64,000 bases of DNA from Larix kaempferi (Eukaryota; Streptophyta; Pinopsida; Pinales; Pinaceae), in NCBI GenBank assembly GCA_027924585.1, contig BSBM01000186.1, positions 496,001 to 560,000 of the forward strand, in the 5' to 3' direction. The notes under the pieces were generated by a model. It made no database searches. It was not told the DNA's origin and saw only the letters and a list, made by a program, of their open reading frames with translations. Numbering within the stretch: position 1 is the stretch's first letter; each line of letters starts with the position of its first letter. The position numbers and the translations under genes are program-made. Positions 23,272 to 35,900 of this stretch are shown piece by piece.

Positions 23272-23397
23272 TTATCCAAAAAGGCAATGTTGATTTATGG
23301 AAGAAAAAGTCCTTTAATGGAATGGGATCCAAGGGTGAGCATAAAATTTGAAATTCAAACAGTTAGGGTAATTCAAATTTCTTGAAAATGCTTCTTA

Positions 23398-23895
23398 TTG
23401 TTATTGCCTTTCCTATCTGGAAGCTTGAAAGGAAGTTATGATGTAGGTCCTGTTGTCATCAGCACTGATCAGATGCGAGATAAATTCAACGTTACAAAGC
23501 TTAGCGTCCCTCGATCAATTATGCCCAACAGCTGTATTTACGATGTATCCCCGTCTTCTTGCAATCCATCCTCCCGAAGAAAGAAAGAAAGATTGACAAA
23601 CATGAGCACCGCTAGCGTTGTCCCTGCACTGCTAGCGCTGTCACAGGAGGAGGAGGATACAATGGATCATGGCTACACCGTGCATGCCACTCTCAAAGAT
23701 CCAGGAAACCCATATTCAAAGCATTCATGCCTCCTCTCTCGCCCAGGAGCCCAGGAGAGGCTTTGCCTTTTCAGAGCATATCTGTGCGACAAAGGGAGCT
23801 TCGATCTTTCCATCCATGGTTGCCACGGTGTCTTTCATGTGGTCACTCCCACAGATTTAGGTGGTGGTGGTGCTGTCATGTCATCCAAGAAATGA
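23398..23895 (+). pseudogene. Fragment of a DFR/CCR-like NAD(P)-dependent reductase
   Basis: A frame without stops runs from about 23398 to a TGA at 23893-23895, with no ATG at its left end. The part at 23665-23863 matches the early region of the plant dihydroflavonol 4-reductase / cinnamoyl-CoA reductase-like family (extended short-chain dehydrogenases): DHGYTVHATLKDPGNP, then RPGAQERLCLFRAYLCD, GSFDLSIHGCHGVFHV and TPTD. The N-terminal TGASGF nucleotide-binding motif that should precede it is absent, as are the catalytic YxxxK and everything after TPTD. The sequence is GC-richer than its surroundings. Flanking codons on both sides are not recognised. A non-functional captured or truncated copy is most likely. 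Confidence 0.75.
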
Positions 23896-24935
23896 TTAGA
23901 TTTGGGATTCAAATATAACTACAGTCTGGAGCATATTATTGATGACAGCGTCCAATATTTTCAGAAACTGGGCATACTCATTAACTGACCACCTGGACTT
24001 AATTTCATCATGATATTAAGGAATCATTGGCAGGGTAGAATATGTCTGGTTTTATGAGCAATGTTGTTTGATGATGGAAAGCCACTGGAGGAGGAGGTTT
24101 GCTTGCAGACTGAAGTGAGACCCATTCCACCCCACATTCAAACTTGTTGCGGGCGCGGAAGAGAGGCTTTCGATGGTCTACTTCCCTGGCACTTGCACTC
24201 TCAGACTTACGCCCAACTCAACAATGGCTCCGAGGAAACTAGATTTTCATAGTTTATTATTTTGTAGCTAATTTAAGCTTTTTTATTTTTATTTTATACA
24301 TTTTCTTTTTTAACAAGTGATTTTTTATTCATTTTTTTTCTTTATTTTGAAAAAAATTGTTATTAAATTATTCCAAATGTTAAATTTAGAAATAAATAAT
24401 TAAAAATTAATTTTAGCATTTATTTATTTATTTTTTATGTTAGACATGTAGTTGGAAATAAAGTGTTTTTTTTAAGCTAGACATGTAGTTGGATATCGAG
24501 TTTTAGTTATGTTGAAATCTCTTTATTATATTATTATAATTTATCTTATTTTTTTTTAAAGTTAGACATATGATTGGAAATAGAGTGATTATTAGAATGA
24601 AAGTAGTATTATTTTTTTAATTTTTATTTTAATTTTTATTTTAATTTAATTGGAAATAACTTAGTTCTTTTGAATTCTCTTTATTATATTTTTTAAATTT
24701 ATTTAGTTGATGGATATGGCTAGTTGTTATTATTTATGGATGTAATATTTAAGAACATGGATTATAAAATTTAAATATGTAGTTTTTTAATATATTGTTT
24801 AATGAAAATATTACTAACACATGTGCACATGTAAAGTATATTAAAATTATGAGTATATGATTTTTCTTTCTTTCTTATAATGTTATTTATTTATATTAAT
24901 ATAGTATAACGCTTTTATATATTTTTATTCCAATC
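23896..24935. other. GC-richer tail, then AT-rich DNA
   Basis: 23896-24252 keeps the mixed composition of the reductase fragment and has a 63-codon frame at 24061-24252 with no recognised domain. 24253-24935 is AT-rich, with a loosely repeated GTTAGACATGTAGTTGGAAAT-like phrase near 24440, 24475 and 24560. Confidence 0.55.
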
Positions 24936-27900
24936 GATCTTAAAGAGGGGTGCACAAGAGAGGGGTCAAAGGAAGGGAAGATAAGGTTAACTGAGGGAGT
25001 TTTGGAGTGGTAAAGGAGGAGAACATGGGGAGAGGAAGGGGGCAGAGGAATAAAGACAAACATATGAAGATGGTGGGTTATAGAAGGACTAGGTAGGAAG
25101 GGGGAGAGGAGGATGTGGGGAGGAAGCAGAGGGATGGGGAGGGGAGGAGGAGGAGCAGGAAGGGGGGTGGGGAGAGGCAGAGATTGGAGGGGGAGGAGGA
25201 GGGGATGGGATTGGGGTGAGGATGGAGAGATAGGGGGTGGAAAGGAGGGAGAGGGTGAGGGGGAAGGGTAAGGGAGGGGGAGGTGGGCGGAGGGAAAGGA
25301 AGGAAAAGAGGAGGGAAAGGAAGGAAAAGAGGAGGGAAAGCGAAAGAGGGATTGGAGGAGGGGGGGAGGAGGAGGGGGGTGAGGGGAAAGGGGGGAAGAG
25401 GAGGTGGGGAGGGGAGGTAGGAAAATTAGGAGAGGAGGATGAGGGAGGGGGGAGCGAGGGGATGGGAGGGGAGGGGAGGGGTTAAGGAGGAGAGAGGGGA
25501 GGGAGAGGGAGAGAGGGAGGAGGAGGAGGAGGAAGGGGGTAGGAGGAGGAGCGGGAGATGAGAAAGTGGGGAGGAAGCAGAGGGATGGGGAGGGGAGGGG
25601 GAGAGAGGGAGGGGAGGAGGAGGAGGAGGAGCGGAGGAGAGAGTATGTGGATGCGCGGGAAGAGAGGCATAGGGGAGGGTAGGTGGATGGGTGGGAGGAG
25701 GAGGAGTGGAGGAGAGGGGAGGTGGATGGGTGGGAGGGGGATATAGGGAGGTGGAGGGGGGGAGGGGAGGGGGATATAGGGGGCAAGAGGGAGGGGAGGG
25801 GAGGGTATGGGAGGGTGATATGTTGTGGAGGGAAAGGAAGGAAAGGAGGAGGGAGAGCGGAAGGGGATTGGAGGAGGAGGGAGGGGGGGAGGAGGAGGGG
25901 GAGAGGAGGAAGAGTAGGAGAGGAGGGGGTTGGGAGGAAGTAGGGTAAGGGGGGAGTGGGGGGAGGGAGAGGAGGAGGAGGAGAAGATGGAAGGAGGAGG
26001 AGGGAGGCAAGGAGGAGGAAGGAGGCTAGGAGGAGGAGGAACGAGAGAGGAGGAGGAAGAGAGGATGGGGGAGGGAGAGGAGGATAGGGAGGGGAGGGGA
26101 GGGGAGGGGAGGGGAGAGGGAGAGGTAGAGAGGGAGGAGTAGGAGGTGGGGATGAAGTGGAGGGGGAGGAGGAGGAGGAGGAGGGGAGGGGTAGAGGGAG
26201 ATAGGGCAGCAAAGGGTAAGGTATAAAGGAGGATGATGGGAGAGTGAGGAGGGGATGGCATCAGGAGGAGGAAGAGGAGGAAGGGGGGGTGAAGGAGGAG
26301 GAGTGGGTGGTGGAAGAGGAGGTGAAGGTGGAGGATGGGAAGAGTTTAGGGGGGTGGAGGGGAGGTGGAGGGGGAGGAGGAGGAGGGGAATAGGAGGATA
26401 TGGGAGAGGGATGGGGAAGGAAAGGTATTGGGAGAGTGGGAGGTGGAGGTGGAGGCGAAAGAGGTGGAAAGAGGTGGAGGAGGAAGATGAGGAGGAGGGG
26501 GAGTAAGGGGAGGTGGTGGAAGGGGATGAGGAGTGGGAGGGGGAAGGCGGGGTGTAGAGGGGAGGAGTAGGGGGAATGGAGGGGAGATGGGGGAGGGGGA
26601 GGAGGATAGGAGAGGTGGAGGAGGAGGATGAGGGGAGGGGGGAAAGAGAATGGAGGGGATGGGAGAGGTGAGGGAGAGGGAGAGGGTGAGGAGTAGGTGG
26701 AGGGTGAGAGGATGAGTGGGGGGAGGAGGGGTTAGGGATGGGAAGGATAGTAATAAGAGGAGGAGGAAGAGGAGGGGAAAGGAGTGGCTACTGGAGGGAA
26801 GGGGGGAGGAAGGGGGGTAGGGTGATGGATGGGGAGAGGAAGAGGACAAGGGAGGTAGGGATAAGGATGGGGATTACAGGGGAGGGGTGGGGGAGAAGGT
26901 GGATTAGGGTGGGGAGGGAGTGGGGTAGGAGGAGGAGGGGGGGATGAGGATGAGGGGGGGGCGAGGGGAGTGGAGGGGGAAGGAGGGGAGGTGGAGTGGA
27001 AGAGGAGGAGGAGGAGGCGAGTGGGGGAGGAGGGCGTGAGGACAAAAGGAGAAAGGTGAGGCGGGGAGAGGGAAGAGGGGATGGGAAGGGAGGGGAGGGT
27101 GAGAAGGGAGTGGGAGGGGTGGAAGTTGAGTGGGGAGGAGGAGGGGGAGGAGGAGTACAATGGGTGAAGAGGAGGGGGAAAGGGGGAAGATGAGGGAGGG
27201 GAGGAGGAGAGGAGGAGGTGGAGGGGAGGGGGGAGTAGAGGAAAAGGAGTGGAGGTTCGAGGATAAGAGCGGGGAGAGGGGAGGGGAGGGTAGAGGTGGG
27301 GAGAAGGATTCCAAGAGGCTATGTGGAGGGGGAGGAAGAGCAAGGGGGGATGGGAGGGGTGAGGGTAGAAAATGAGGAAGTGGGGTTGATGGGAGGTAAA
27401 GGGGTAGGGGAGGGTAGGGGAGGGGAAGTGGGAGAGGGGGAGGCAAAGGATGATGGGAGGGGAAGAGGGGTCAAAGAGAGGAGAGGGGAGAGGGGTGGGA
27501 TGAAGGAGTCCAAGATGTTAGTTGGAGGGGGAGGAGGAGAAAGGGGGGAAGGGAGGAGAAAGGGTGGATGAGGAGGAAGTGGGGTGGATGGGAGGGGGAA
27601 AAGTGGGAGGAGAAGGGGGGAGGGGAGGGGAATTGGGAGAGGGGGAGGAGGAGGAGGAGGGGTTGGGAGGGGATAGGGGGAGGAAGGGGGAGAGGATGAA
27701 GTGGTGATATTAGAGAGCATGAGGAGGAGGAGGAGGAGGAGGTAAAGGTGGAGGAGTGGGAGAGGTGGGGGGGAGGATTTGGAGGAGGAGGATGGGAAGA
27801 GGAGGAGTGAGAGGGATGGTGAAGGAGGGGTAGGATAGGCATTAGGAGAGTGGGAGGAGGGGAATAGGGAAAGGGAGGATGGTGGAGGAGTGGGAGGTGG

Positions 27901-28610
27901 AGGTGGAGGCAAAAGAGGGGGAGGAGGAAGAGGAGGAGGAGGAGGAGTAAGGGGAGGAGGTCAAGGGGGGTGACGAGGAGGAGGATTATGAGAGGTTGAA
28001 GGGAGAGGGGAGGGGTGGGGTGGGGTGGGAGGAGGAAGAAAGGGAATGGATAAGGAGAGGGGGAGTATTAGGAGTAGGAGGGGGAGAGGAGGGGGGAGGG
28101 AAGAGGAGGGGGGAAGAGATGGGGAGGAGGTAGTAGGAGGGGGAGAGGAGGGGGAGGAGGTGGAGGAGGAGGAGACGTGGGGAGGATAGGGCAAAAAGTT
28201 TAGGGGATGGGTAGAGGGGAGAGTGGAGGGGAGGGGAGGGGAGGGGAGAGTGGAGGGGAGGGGAGGGGAAGAGGGGGGAGGGTAGGTGGAAAGGGGGAGG
28301 AGGAGTGGGGAGTAGGGGAGGGATAGGGGGGAGGGGAGGTGGAGGTGGAGTTTATGGGATGGTAGGGGGAGGTGGATAGGGGTAGGAGAATGATGAGGAT
28401 AGGGGTAGGGGAGAGAGGAAAGGGGGGGGGGGGAGGAGGAGGGGTTGGAGGAAGGAGAGGGGAGAGTGTAAAGTTTGAGGAGGAGGTGGAGGATGAGTAT
28501 TGAGGGGCGATTGACGAGGAGTGGGGGTTGTAGGAGGAGGCAAAGGCAGAGGAGGTGGAGAGGTGGGGGGTAGAGGGGTGGTGGGTGCAGGTGGAGGAGC
28601 TGGAGGAGTA
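24936..28610. repeat. 3.7-kb polypurine/polypyrimidine tract (GGA/GA-rich)
   Basis: The plus strand is almost only G and A, built from GGA, GAGG, GGGGA and GGAGGAGG units with rare T and very rare C. The complementary strand is therefore CT-rich. Long open frames on both strands (up to 438 codons, all Pro/Ser/Leu on the minus strand and Gly/Glu/Arg on the plus strand) follow from this composition and are not genes. Runs of G include a 12-base run at 28422-28433. Longer phrases recur, such as GTGGGGAGGAAGCAGAGGGA at 25117 and 25566. Confidence 0.97.
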
Positions 28611-29375
28611 GAATGGTAATGCCAATGGACAACATGTGTATGTTAGAGTGTACACATGGCCTTGAGTTCATGGATGGTTCATCCATTCGGTAAAGAAAGG
28701 AAAAGACAATTGTATGTTTCTTTAACTTTGAATTTATTTATTATTATTATTGTTAGGTTTAGAGGGATCAATGGAATCGATAGGTATTTGTGTTGTTAGT
28801 TCAAGTGAGGTGGAACAATGAACTCTACCACATATCAATTGATTTACGAGTGTGCAACCTTACGAGTGTGTTGCACTTTCCATGAATTTGTTCGAATAAA
28901 TAGAAAAAGATTAAAAGTATAAATCCTCCATTAGAACATCTACCCTTGCTTATACTATGATCTCTACAATGACTTATCCTTCTCATGATGTTGGTTCATA
29001 ATCTACAACTGGGACTAGTTATGGAACTATGTATAGAATGAGAACAAGCTTTCCAATGATATATGACAGGTAAGCTTATGAGAGAATGAAAATAATTGGC
29101 TTGAAAATGACCCTTAGTAGTTTCAATATGTTGGTGCTTTTTCTATTATAGTTTGTTTGGGATGAGCCTCCACCTAAGAGGACTAATTTATAGATACATT
29201 ACAGATTAAGTAATGTTGAGTTATTTTCAAAACTTGTAGGTGCTCTCTATTCAATTGCAACAAATTTGTAAAAGAAATTTTAAAAAATATAAAATTGTTT
29301 TCGCTAGAATGTAGGATATTATACTTGTTTTAGTGCCTTCCCTTCCATCTATACATGTTTTCCCCTTTAAAAAGG

Positions 29376-29599
29376 TATGCCAATATCCCAATTCCTATTA
29401 CAGCATTGTCCAAACTACACTAGGGTAACTTCACAAATAGTTGATATGCCCCTCAAATTACAAAACTATTTGCAAATGCTATAGGTGTATGCCAATATCC
29501 CAATTCCTATTACAACATTGTCCAAACTACACTAGGGTAACTTCACAAATAGTTGATATGCCCCTCAAATTACAAAACTATTTTCAAATACTATATGTG
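29376..29599. repeat. Tandem duplication, 112-bp unit, two copies
   Basis: Both copies start TATGCCAATATCCCAATTCC (29376 and 29488). They differ by one A/G and a few changes at the right end, so the duplication is recent compared with its surroundings. Confidence 0.95.
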
Positions 29600-29694
29600 G
29601 TTTTTCATGTCAACAGCATACATCAATATATCATTAAACAAAACAAGGCAAAGCTTGCATAAAATAAAGAGAAAAACTGGTTCTCAGATTGTTG

Positions 29695-29695
29695 T

Positions 29696-29734
<39 letters not shown>
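29695..29734. repeat. (AC)n(AT)n microsatellite
   Basis: About 12 AC units followed by about 8 AT units. Confidence 0.97.
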
Positions 29735-32700
29735 ATTTCTATTAAATTATGCATATTTTATGTATTTTTTACTAGAGAAGTTCACAGGTCGGTTCCAGTT
29801 CGACCCTCGGTTGGTTCTAGTTCCGATAACTTTGATTTGAATAATGTATAGAAAAAAATTGAAAAGAACAAGAGAGCACAAACTTTGGCATACTTTAAAT
29901 ACAAAAAGTTGTGCTAAAATATGAACCTAGATTCATTTAAACGTGAACCTACCAACATGCATGAAAATTGACCATAGAAATTCAAAAGAAATTGTTTAGT
30001 ATATCACTAACATAAGATTAAAAAAAGACAATTTTATTGATGTCTGTGAATGACAAAAATGTGTAGTAGTGGCTAGAGAGTTAAATCAATAGTTAATGGA
30101 CAATGGGACTGTGTAGAACACTCCAATGAGCAAATGAGATTAAAAGGGAGAGAAACAAGATATAGGTAAAGAGTAGAACTATAAGTTATTGTGAAAAAAG
30201 AGAGTTTTCATGCATATTACTATTAGATATTCATGTACCATAACTGATAATCTTATAAGCTATAACCATGATTGATATTTATAATTTTGAAAACCATTTC
30301 AACATTAGCATGAAGCCGGTCACAACAACTTTTTTGTGACATCCACATGTCCATATCGACAGTGAATAAAGGGGTTTTCTTGAAGAAAATGGAAAGACTA
30401 AATAACAGTGTGGTTGGAGTGAGAAATGACATAGCACATAAAGATAAATTAGCCCTTGATAGCAAACCTTGACCATAAAGATAAATCAAATGAAAACCTT
30501 GAAAGAAAACCATGATATATCAGAGTTCATGAGCAAATCTTGACATAAGTATAGAGCAGACGTTCAGAAGGAATGGGGTTTACGCTTTTATCCTTTAGGT
30601 GTTTAGGGATTTTTAAGTTTCTCATAAAAAAGAAATTTGCGGGGGGATCGATGTGTCACAGAAGCATTGGAAGCTTCAGGATCTATTTAATCATTTCTAG
30701 AAATCTTTGATTATCGGCAGGATTCGTTTCATGGGACCATGATAAGTTTCCTTATCTAGGGGATCTGTTTCCATGACGGATCTAGGTCCGGATCAGATCG
30801 ATGGATCTGCAAATTTTACACACTAGGGTAGCGGATCTAGTCACATAGCCTTAGGGACACCTCCTCTCACTTTAGGATTCCTATCCTTCGGCAAAAGGGG
30901 TGGAACCCTAGGACAATATTTAAAATATTCATTGAAGTAAGTGGGTGAAATGGTAGGCTAGGGATACTGTAATTAGGGTGATAGAGTCAAGGTCCAAATT
31001 CAAGAGGGTTCGAAATATGAATAAATAGATGTGTGACTATGCTATTATTAACATGCTATGGTCATCCATTTGAACTGATTCTAAAATTCAGAAATTAAGA
31101 TGAGGACCCTTCCAAAGGTCCAATTCCTTAGAGTTCTAACTCAACCATTCTAAAATAAAATATTATAATTAACTTCTAGATGTGTCATTCTCTCCAAGAA
31201 ATACACATGTTGGGAATGCCAAGAAAAATGTCTTAGAAAGGTATGGGGATGGTAAGCAAAGGATCATTATGTCTTATTATTCCTTAATAATGAGGAACTA
31301 AAATGCTTGGCATCAAACTTGTCCAGATTTCATGTTATCCCGTCCACAGATGAGAGGAAAGTAACAGAATAGAGGATTTATCATTAGTTTGGGAGACTTG
31401 TGAAGGAAGAGCAGAAGTCAGGAAGTGACATTCTGATTCAACAATGTCTACTAGATGAGGAAATCAAGTTTGTGTTCACATTTCAAAAGTGGTAGAGAGA
31501 ATAAAGTTAGGGGACAAGATGGGGATGATTGAACAGGGAAAGGGGACTGCTAGAGAGAGGGCATCCAAAAATTCTTGAACAATGCGATTGTGATGCTTAT
31601 GATGGAAAATGAACAAAACATTGAGTATCTAACAGTAACTAAGAATAAGTTTGGTGGTATTAAAATTAGTTTGGATCACATGAATGGACATTATATTAGG
31701 AATGGAAGAGCGATTGACAAAAAGAAGGTTGAAATAATGGAAATTGACAAGGAGAATGTATTGATCATTGAATAAATTGAGGAGTAAGGCATGAAATTAA
31801 GCAACTAGCGGTGATGGTTGAACATCTACAAAGAAATAGGTGACAAAGGGATGTGAAGGAACCAACATGATACTCAAAATAGTGCATCAATCCATTGCCA
31901 AATGGAAAAATTTAAGGTGTTTTCTGTTAAACATTAGGGTCCACATATTCATAAAAATGGAAAAGAGAAAATTAAAGATATTTTTGATTAGTGACACTGC
32001 AATGATACATCTTTAACACCCATAAATCACTATACATGATATATTATAGCACCCTTAGTTTTTTATGTGGTTTAAAACTTTAACCACCTAACCCCCAGCT
32101 ACATTGGTTACATATTCAACTATCAAGAGACCTAATTACTAATGACTATTAACAATTCTTTAATGAGTGTAACCACTCTACGAATCTACCCTAACACAAA
32201 ATACCACTGTTCACTTTCACCTATATTTCACTCCCTTTCAATACAAAAAATCAAACTTTTACAACTTATGAAGTTTACAAACACTGTTGATTTGAAGACT
32301 GCATATGGCTTAGCTCCCACCACTAGGCTACTTGGGTAATTGGTCACTGTGCTCACCGGTTTTGTAGAAGAGCTACCTGAGTACATGATGTGTTTTCAGT
32401 GTAACAACTACTTCACCTTCATAACACATATTGGTGCTCCATCAAGTTGCTCTCACAATCATGTTGATGTTGAAGGTTGAATTCATCTAGGAAAATGTCC
32501 ATGTTGAGCATTCCCCTATTGGGAGATTTTCCTAATAGGAAACTAATAGTGATGTTCCCCCTTTCTTCTTTATTTTGTTGGAGTAAATATTTGTTTACTG
32601 TTTTCAGAGGTAAGCTCTGTATGTAGTCTCATATTAGTTCAAAATGTCTAAATATCCATTGTCTAATTAACTAGACTATCGACAAAATTGTTTTCCAAGT

Positions 32701-34949
32701 ATTTTATGAGACCAATACATACAACTCAACATATATTTTGCTTCTATATTGAAACACAGCTTTTGTTTTGTACTTCCATCAGACATTTTTTATGGGTTCC
32801 CCATATAGAAAATTTTACTTTCTAGAAACAAAACCTCACGAAAATGTAATGCCCTTAATATTACACTACTGAATCCTACATTATTGCTACTGTGATGGTT
32901 CCCTCTCAATTTTGTTTACTGCACAAGAAGTTGAGAGCACAACCTTTCCCTAGCTTGCAGATGTCTTCACACTGCCCTGGCTCACAGATGTCTTCACACT
33001 CCCCTACACTAGATGTTGTTTTTAGGTTCTGCTATAGCCTTACTGTTTTTGGGAACCTTTGTTCTGCAAATCATGCATGACCTAGTGTTGACATTATAGT
33101 GGGTCTGAAAAATTTTATATTGATTTTAACAAGTTGCAAATGTCAACATTGACGAAAAATTGATAAGGGTCTTGACCTCAGGAGATCATAAAAAATTGGT
33201 TGTTAATCAACAATATTAACAAGCATTAAACAACTACTGTTATTAATGTTTGTCCATTAGAGGAAAGTAGGGCCCTTTTTTCTTATCTTTATAATCTGAG
33301 TTTTCTATCTTAATAATATTGTGGGGTTATACTGCTGGAAGCCCCTTCCATGTTAACACTAATCCTGTACATGCATAGATTCTGATCTAAAAACAACAGC
33401 TTAAAAGTCTTCAGATATTTTTTCCACCAATGAAAATGTTCCCAAGGATAAGTAAGCACCAATCCTCTTGAGTCTTGAATATTAAGTTGCCACTAATTTA
33501 GGTATAAAGAGTGTTTTATCACCAATATTAGGGACAAATATCAAAGTAAATGCAACAGTAAATCTTTATTTTGAAGTGGCAGCCATGAGAGATGATGGAC
33601 ATCTACTAATTAGAGTACAGTTGCTGCTACAGTGCCTATAATCAATACACCTGCAAGATTTCTTTCATTTAATCTCTAAACATTCTCACTCTAGGATTCA
33701 ATAGAAAGATTCTTCTGTGGGTCGTTGTACCTAATTTCAACAAAGTCATTCAATGGCAATCTCCTTTCAGAAAAACACTCCATCAATCACTAATTTCTTC
33801 TAAGAACTAGAATACACCTAATAAACTTTAGTGCTGTTCAAAATCACTTGGAAGTATGGAATTTTAAAGGTATCGAACAACCTTGAAGAAAAACTCTCCT
33901 ACTGAACATAAACCAAATAGATGAAAGCAAACTGCTAGCCCTAATATGCATCATGATAATTTTAAGAGGAACTTCCAAAAGTGCCAAAATGGGCCTACAA
34001 TTTTGGGTGGAAATATCTATCTCCATAAGGGGACTTGTACTCTTCCAAAGAGTGCAAGAGTACTCCAGATCTTTTCTATTCCTGCTAAACTTTCCTTAAG
34101 AAGGGTGAGAAATAATGGTGGGATGGATCAAAACTTCAAATCCGTAATGCAATCCATCATGCCCTCAAGCAAGAAGGGTTTAGGAGGCTCCAAAAATTTA
34201 CAACAACCTTGTTGCTGACTAATCCTAGGGTAAAGTGTTAGCTCTGGCATTAACTGTGTGTACTACAGACATAGGTGTATGCAACCAAGTGTTTTACAAA
34301 CACAGTCAAGCATGCATCTAGTGCAGAGGCACACACCCTGGTGCAGAATAGACATGGTTAGGCATGCACACAGTGCATGTGTGTGCACATGATGTGAGCC
34401 GTGCACATCTGAGGAGTGGGTGCATGCACCCTGGTTACATAGTTTCAGATAAAATTTAAATGGAAAAGATATTGAAGGAAAAACTACCTCATTCATTCCA
34501 AATCAAGTGTCATAAGTAAAAATGGAAAATTAAAATCAATATCCAAAACACAGTACAATGATGCACAATTAATTTCCTATAGAAAATTGAAAACTTGACA
34601 AAGCATGCAAAATGAAAGAAGAATTTACCATGAGTAGAAGCAACTACTAGAACTAGAAGCATGTGTCTCAACTTGCTCAAAGAAAGAGGAAGAATTATAA
34701 TGGAAAGCATGAGGAAGAGCTATCCCCAAAGAAAGAAAAGGGGGATGAGTTGGAATCTCATAAGGAAGGTGGAAAAAAATTGACCTAGAAGCCTCGGGTC
34801 AACCAAATATCCCCAACAAAACCACACAACCTTTCTTCTCCACTCCTTCATCTTCCAAATTCCTGAAGATGATAACTTTGGATATCCTAGGGGTTACTCT
34901 TGACATTTAAACTGATGGTACTCTTCAAAGTGTAGAATCAGTCATATCA

Positions 34950-35900
34950 TGGGTAGACATGGTCCATCCCCTTAGCATGGTGGACCCAAATGACTTAGTT
35001 AGGGAAATAGAACAAAAAAAAAGGGCCACTAAGGAATTTTGAACCCCATGACTCCATGTCTCCATCTAGAATCTTAACCATGAAATTAAACTTGTTCTAA
35101 TGCTGAAAGTTTCCATGTGGTAGACTTCATCTCATCAATTGAGCCTAACCAATTTGAATTTATATAAACATGTAAGTCTAAAATATTATCCTCAACAATG
35201 CATGATTCCATACTCCAAGGTACCCTTAGCATGCCTTAAAATCCTCTTGGTTTCCATCCAGTGATTGACCTTTTCTCATAAATATGGAAATATCATTCAA
35301 TGCAAAGCTCAAAACCACTATGGTGGCTGTGAAATAGATCAAGTTTCCCACCAACTATTCATACATTGACTCATTTTTTAGTACAGTTTCAGATGTGGCT
35401 GAACGTTTAAGGGAAACCTTAATAGGCATAGTTGTCAATTTACATTCAACGATCCTAAATTTTGAGAACAAAATCTTGGCATACTTTGTGATATTAACAT
35501 ACCACCATTAGTTTGCCAAAATTCTGTACCTAGGTGGTAATGAAGGAGGCCTAAATTATACATGTTAAAGGATGAACACATAAGACTTTACCTTATGAAC
35601 TGTGTTGAACTCACCATGTGATGATTATTTCATCTATATAAACCATCATAATTAACAAATCACCACCCATGATTTTGACATAGAGATTTTGATCAAAAGG
35701 GATTTGTCTTTGCTAGATCTTGTAAGGCATCTATCAAGTTTTGTATAGTAGGTCCTTTGAGCTTATTTCTAATTGTAAAGAGATTTTATCGAGCCACATT
35801 CCAAATGCTAATTAACAGCAATCTGGAACCTCTGTAGCGGATACATAAACACTACTACCACACAATCTCAAATGGGCAGAATGCTTCAAATAATAGTTTC
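34950..35900 (-). pseudogene. Ty1/copia pol relic (RT and RNase H)
   Basis: Minus-strand translation in shifting frames gives recognisable copia landmarks in the correct order. AFGMWLDKI (about 35790) stands where copia RT has APRxWYDKI. LYVKIMGGDLLIMMVYIDEI (about 35620-35690) holds the RT active site, YIDE instead of YVDD. TKRILRHAKGTLEYG (about 35203-35250) is the conserved stretch before RNase H. INSNWLGSIDEMKSTTW (about 35112-35165) is the RNase H start, where GYxDSDWAGDxxDRKSTSG is usual. Stops and indels are frequent. No LTRs were identified around it. It is an old, internally decayed fragment. Confidence 0.8.

Larger units (their letters stand above)
28611..34949. other. Non-coding DNA with minor repeats
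   Basis: No supported gene. A 66-codon frame at 31575-31775 starts with ATG and is lysine-rich but has no domain I recognise. A twofold phrase AGATGTCTTCACACT occurs at about 32958 and 32987. The CA/TG-rich stretch at 34260-34440 (GTGCATG variants) is low complexity. Confidence 0.6.

Noticed and set aside
24061-24252. Possible oxygenase-like reading (a frame with RLSMVYF) downstream of the reductase fragment
   Set aside because: Only a few residues look suggestive, the frame is interrupted and no metal-binding motif is visible.
24896-28686. Long open frames (up to 438 codons) in the purine-rich tract on both strands
   Set aside because: They encode only Pro/Ser/Leu or Gly/Glu/Arg runs, overlap in several frames on both strands and follow from a sequence with almost no T or C on one strand, which lacks stop codons.
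31575-31775. 66-codon ATG frame, lysine-rich, possible gag-like piece
   Set aside because: No zinc knuckle or other recognisable domain, no LTR or pol nearby; not enough to call.
34260-34440. Possible gene in the GTGCATG-rich stretch
   Set aside because: Low-complexity TG/CA alternation explains the open frame.
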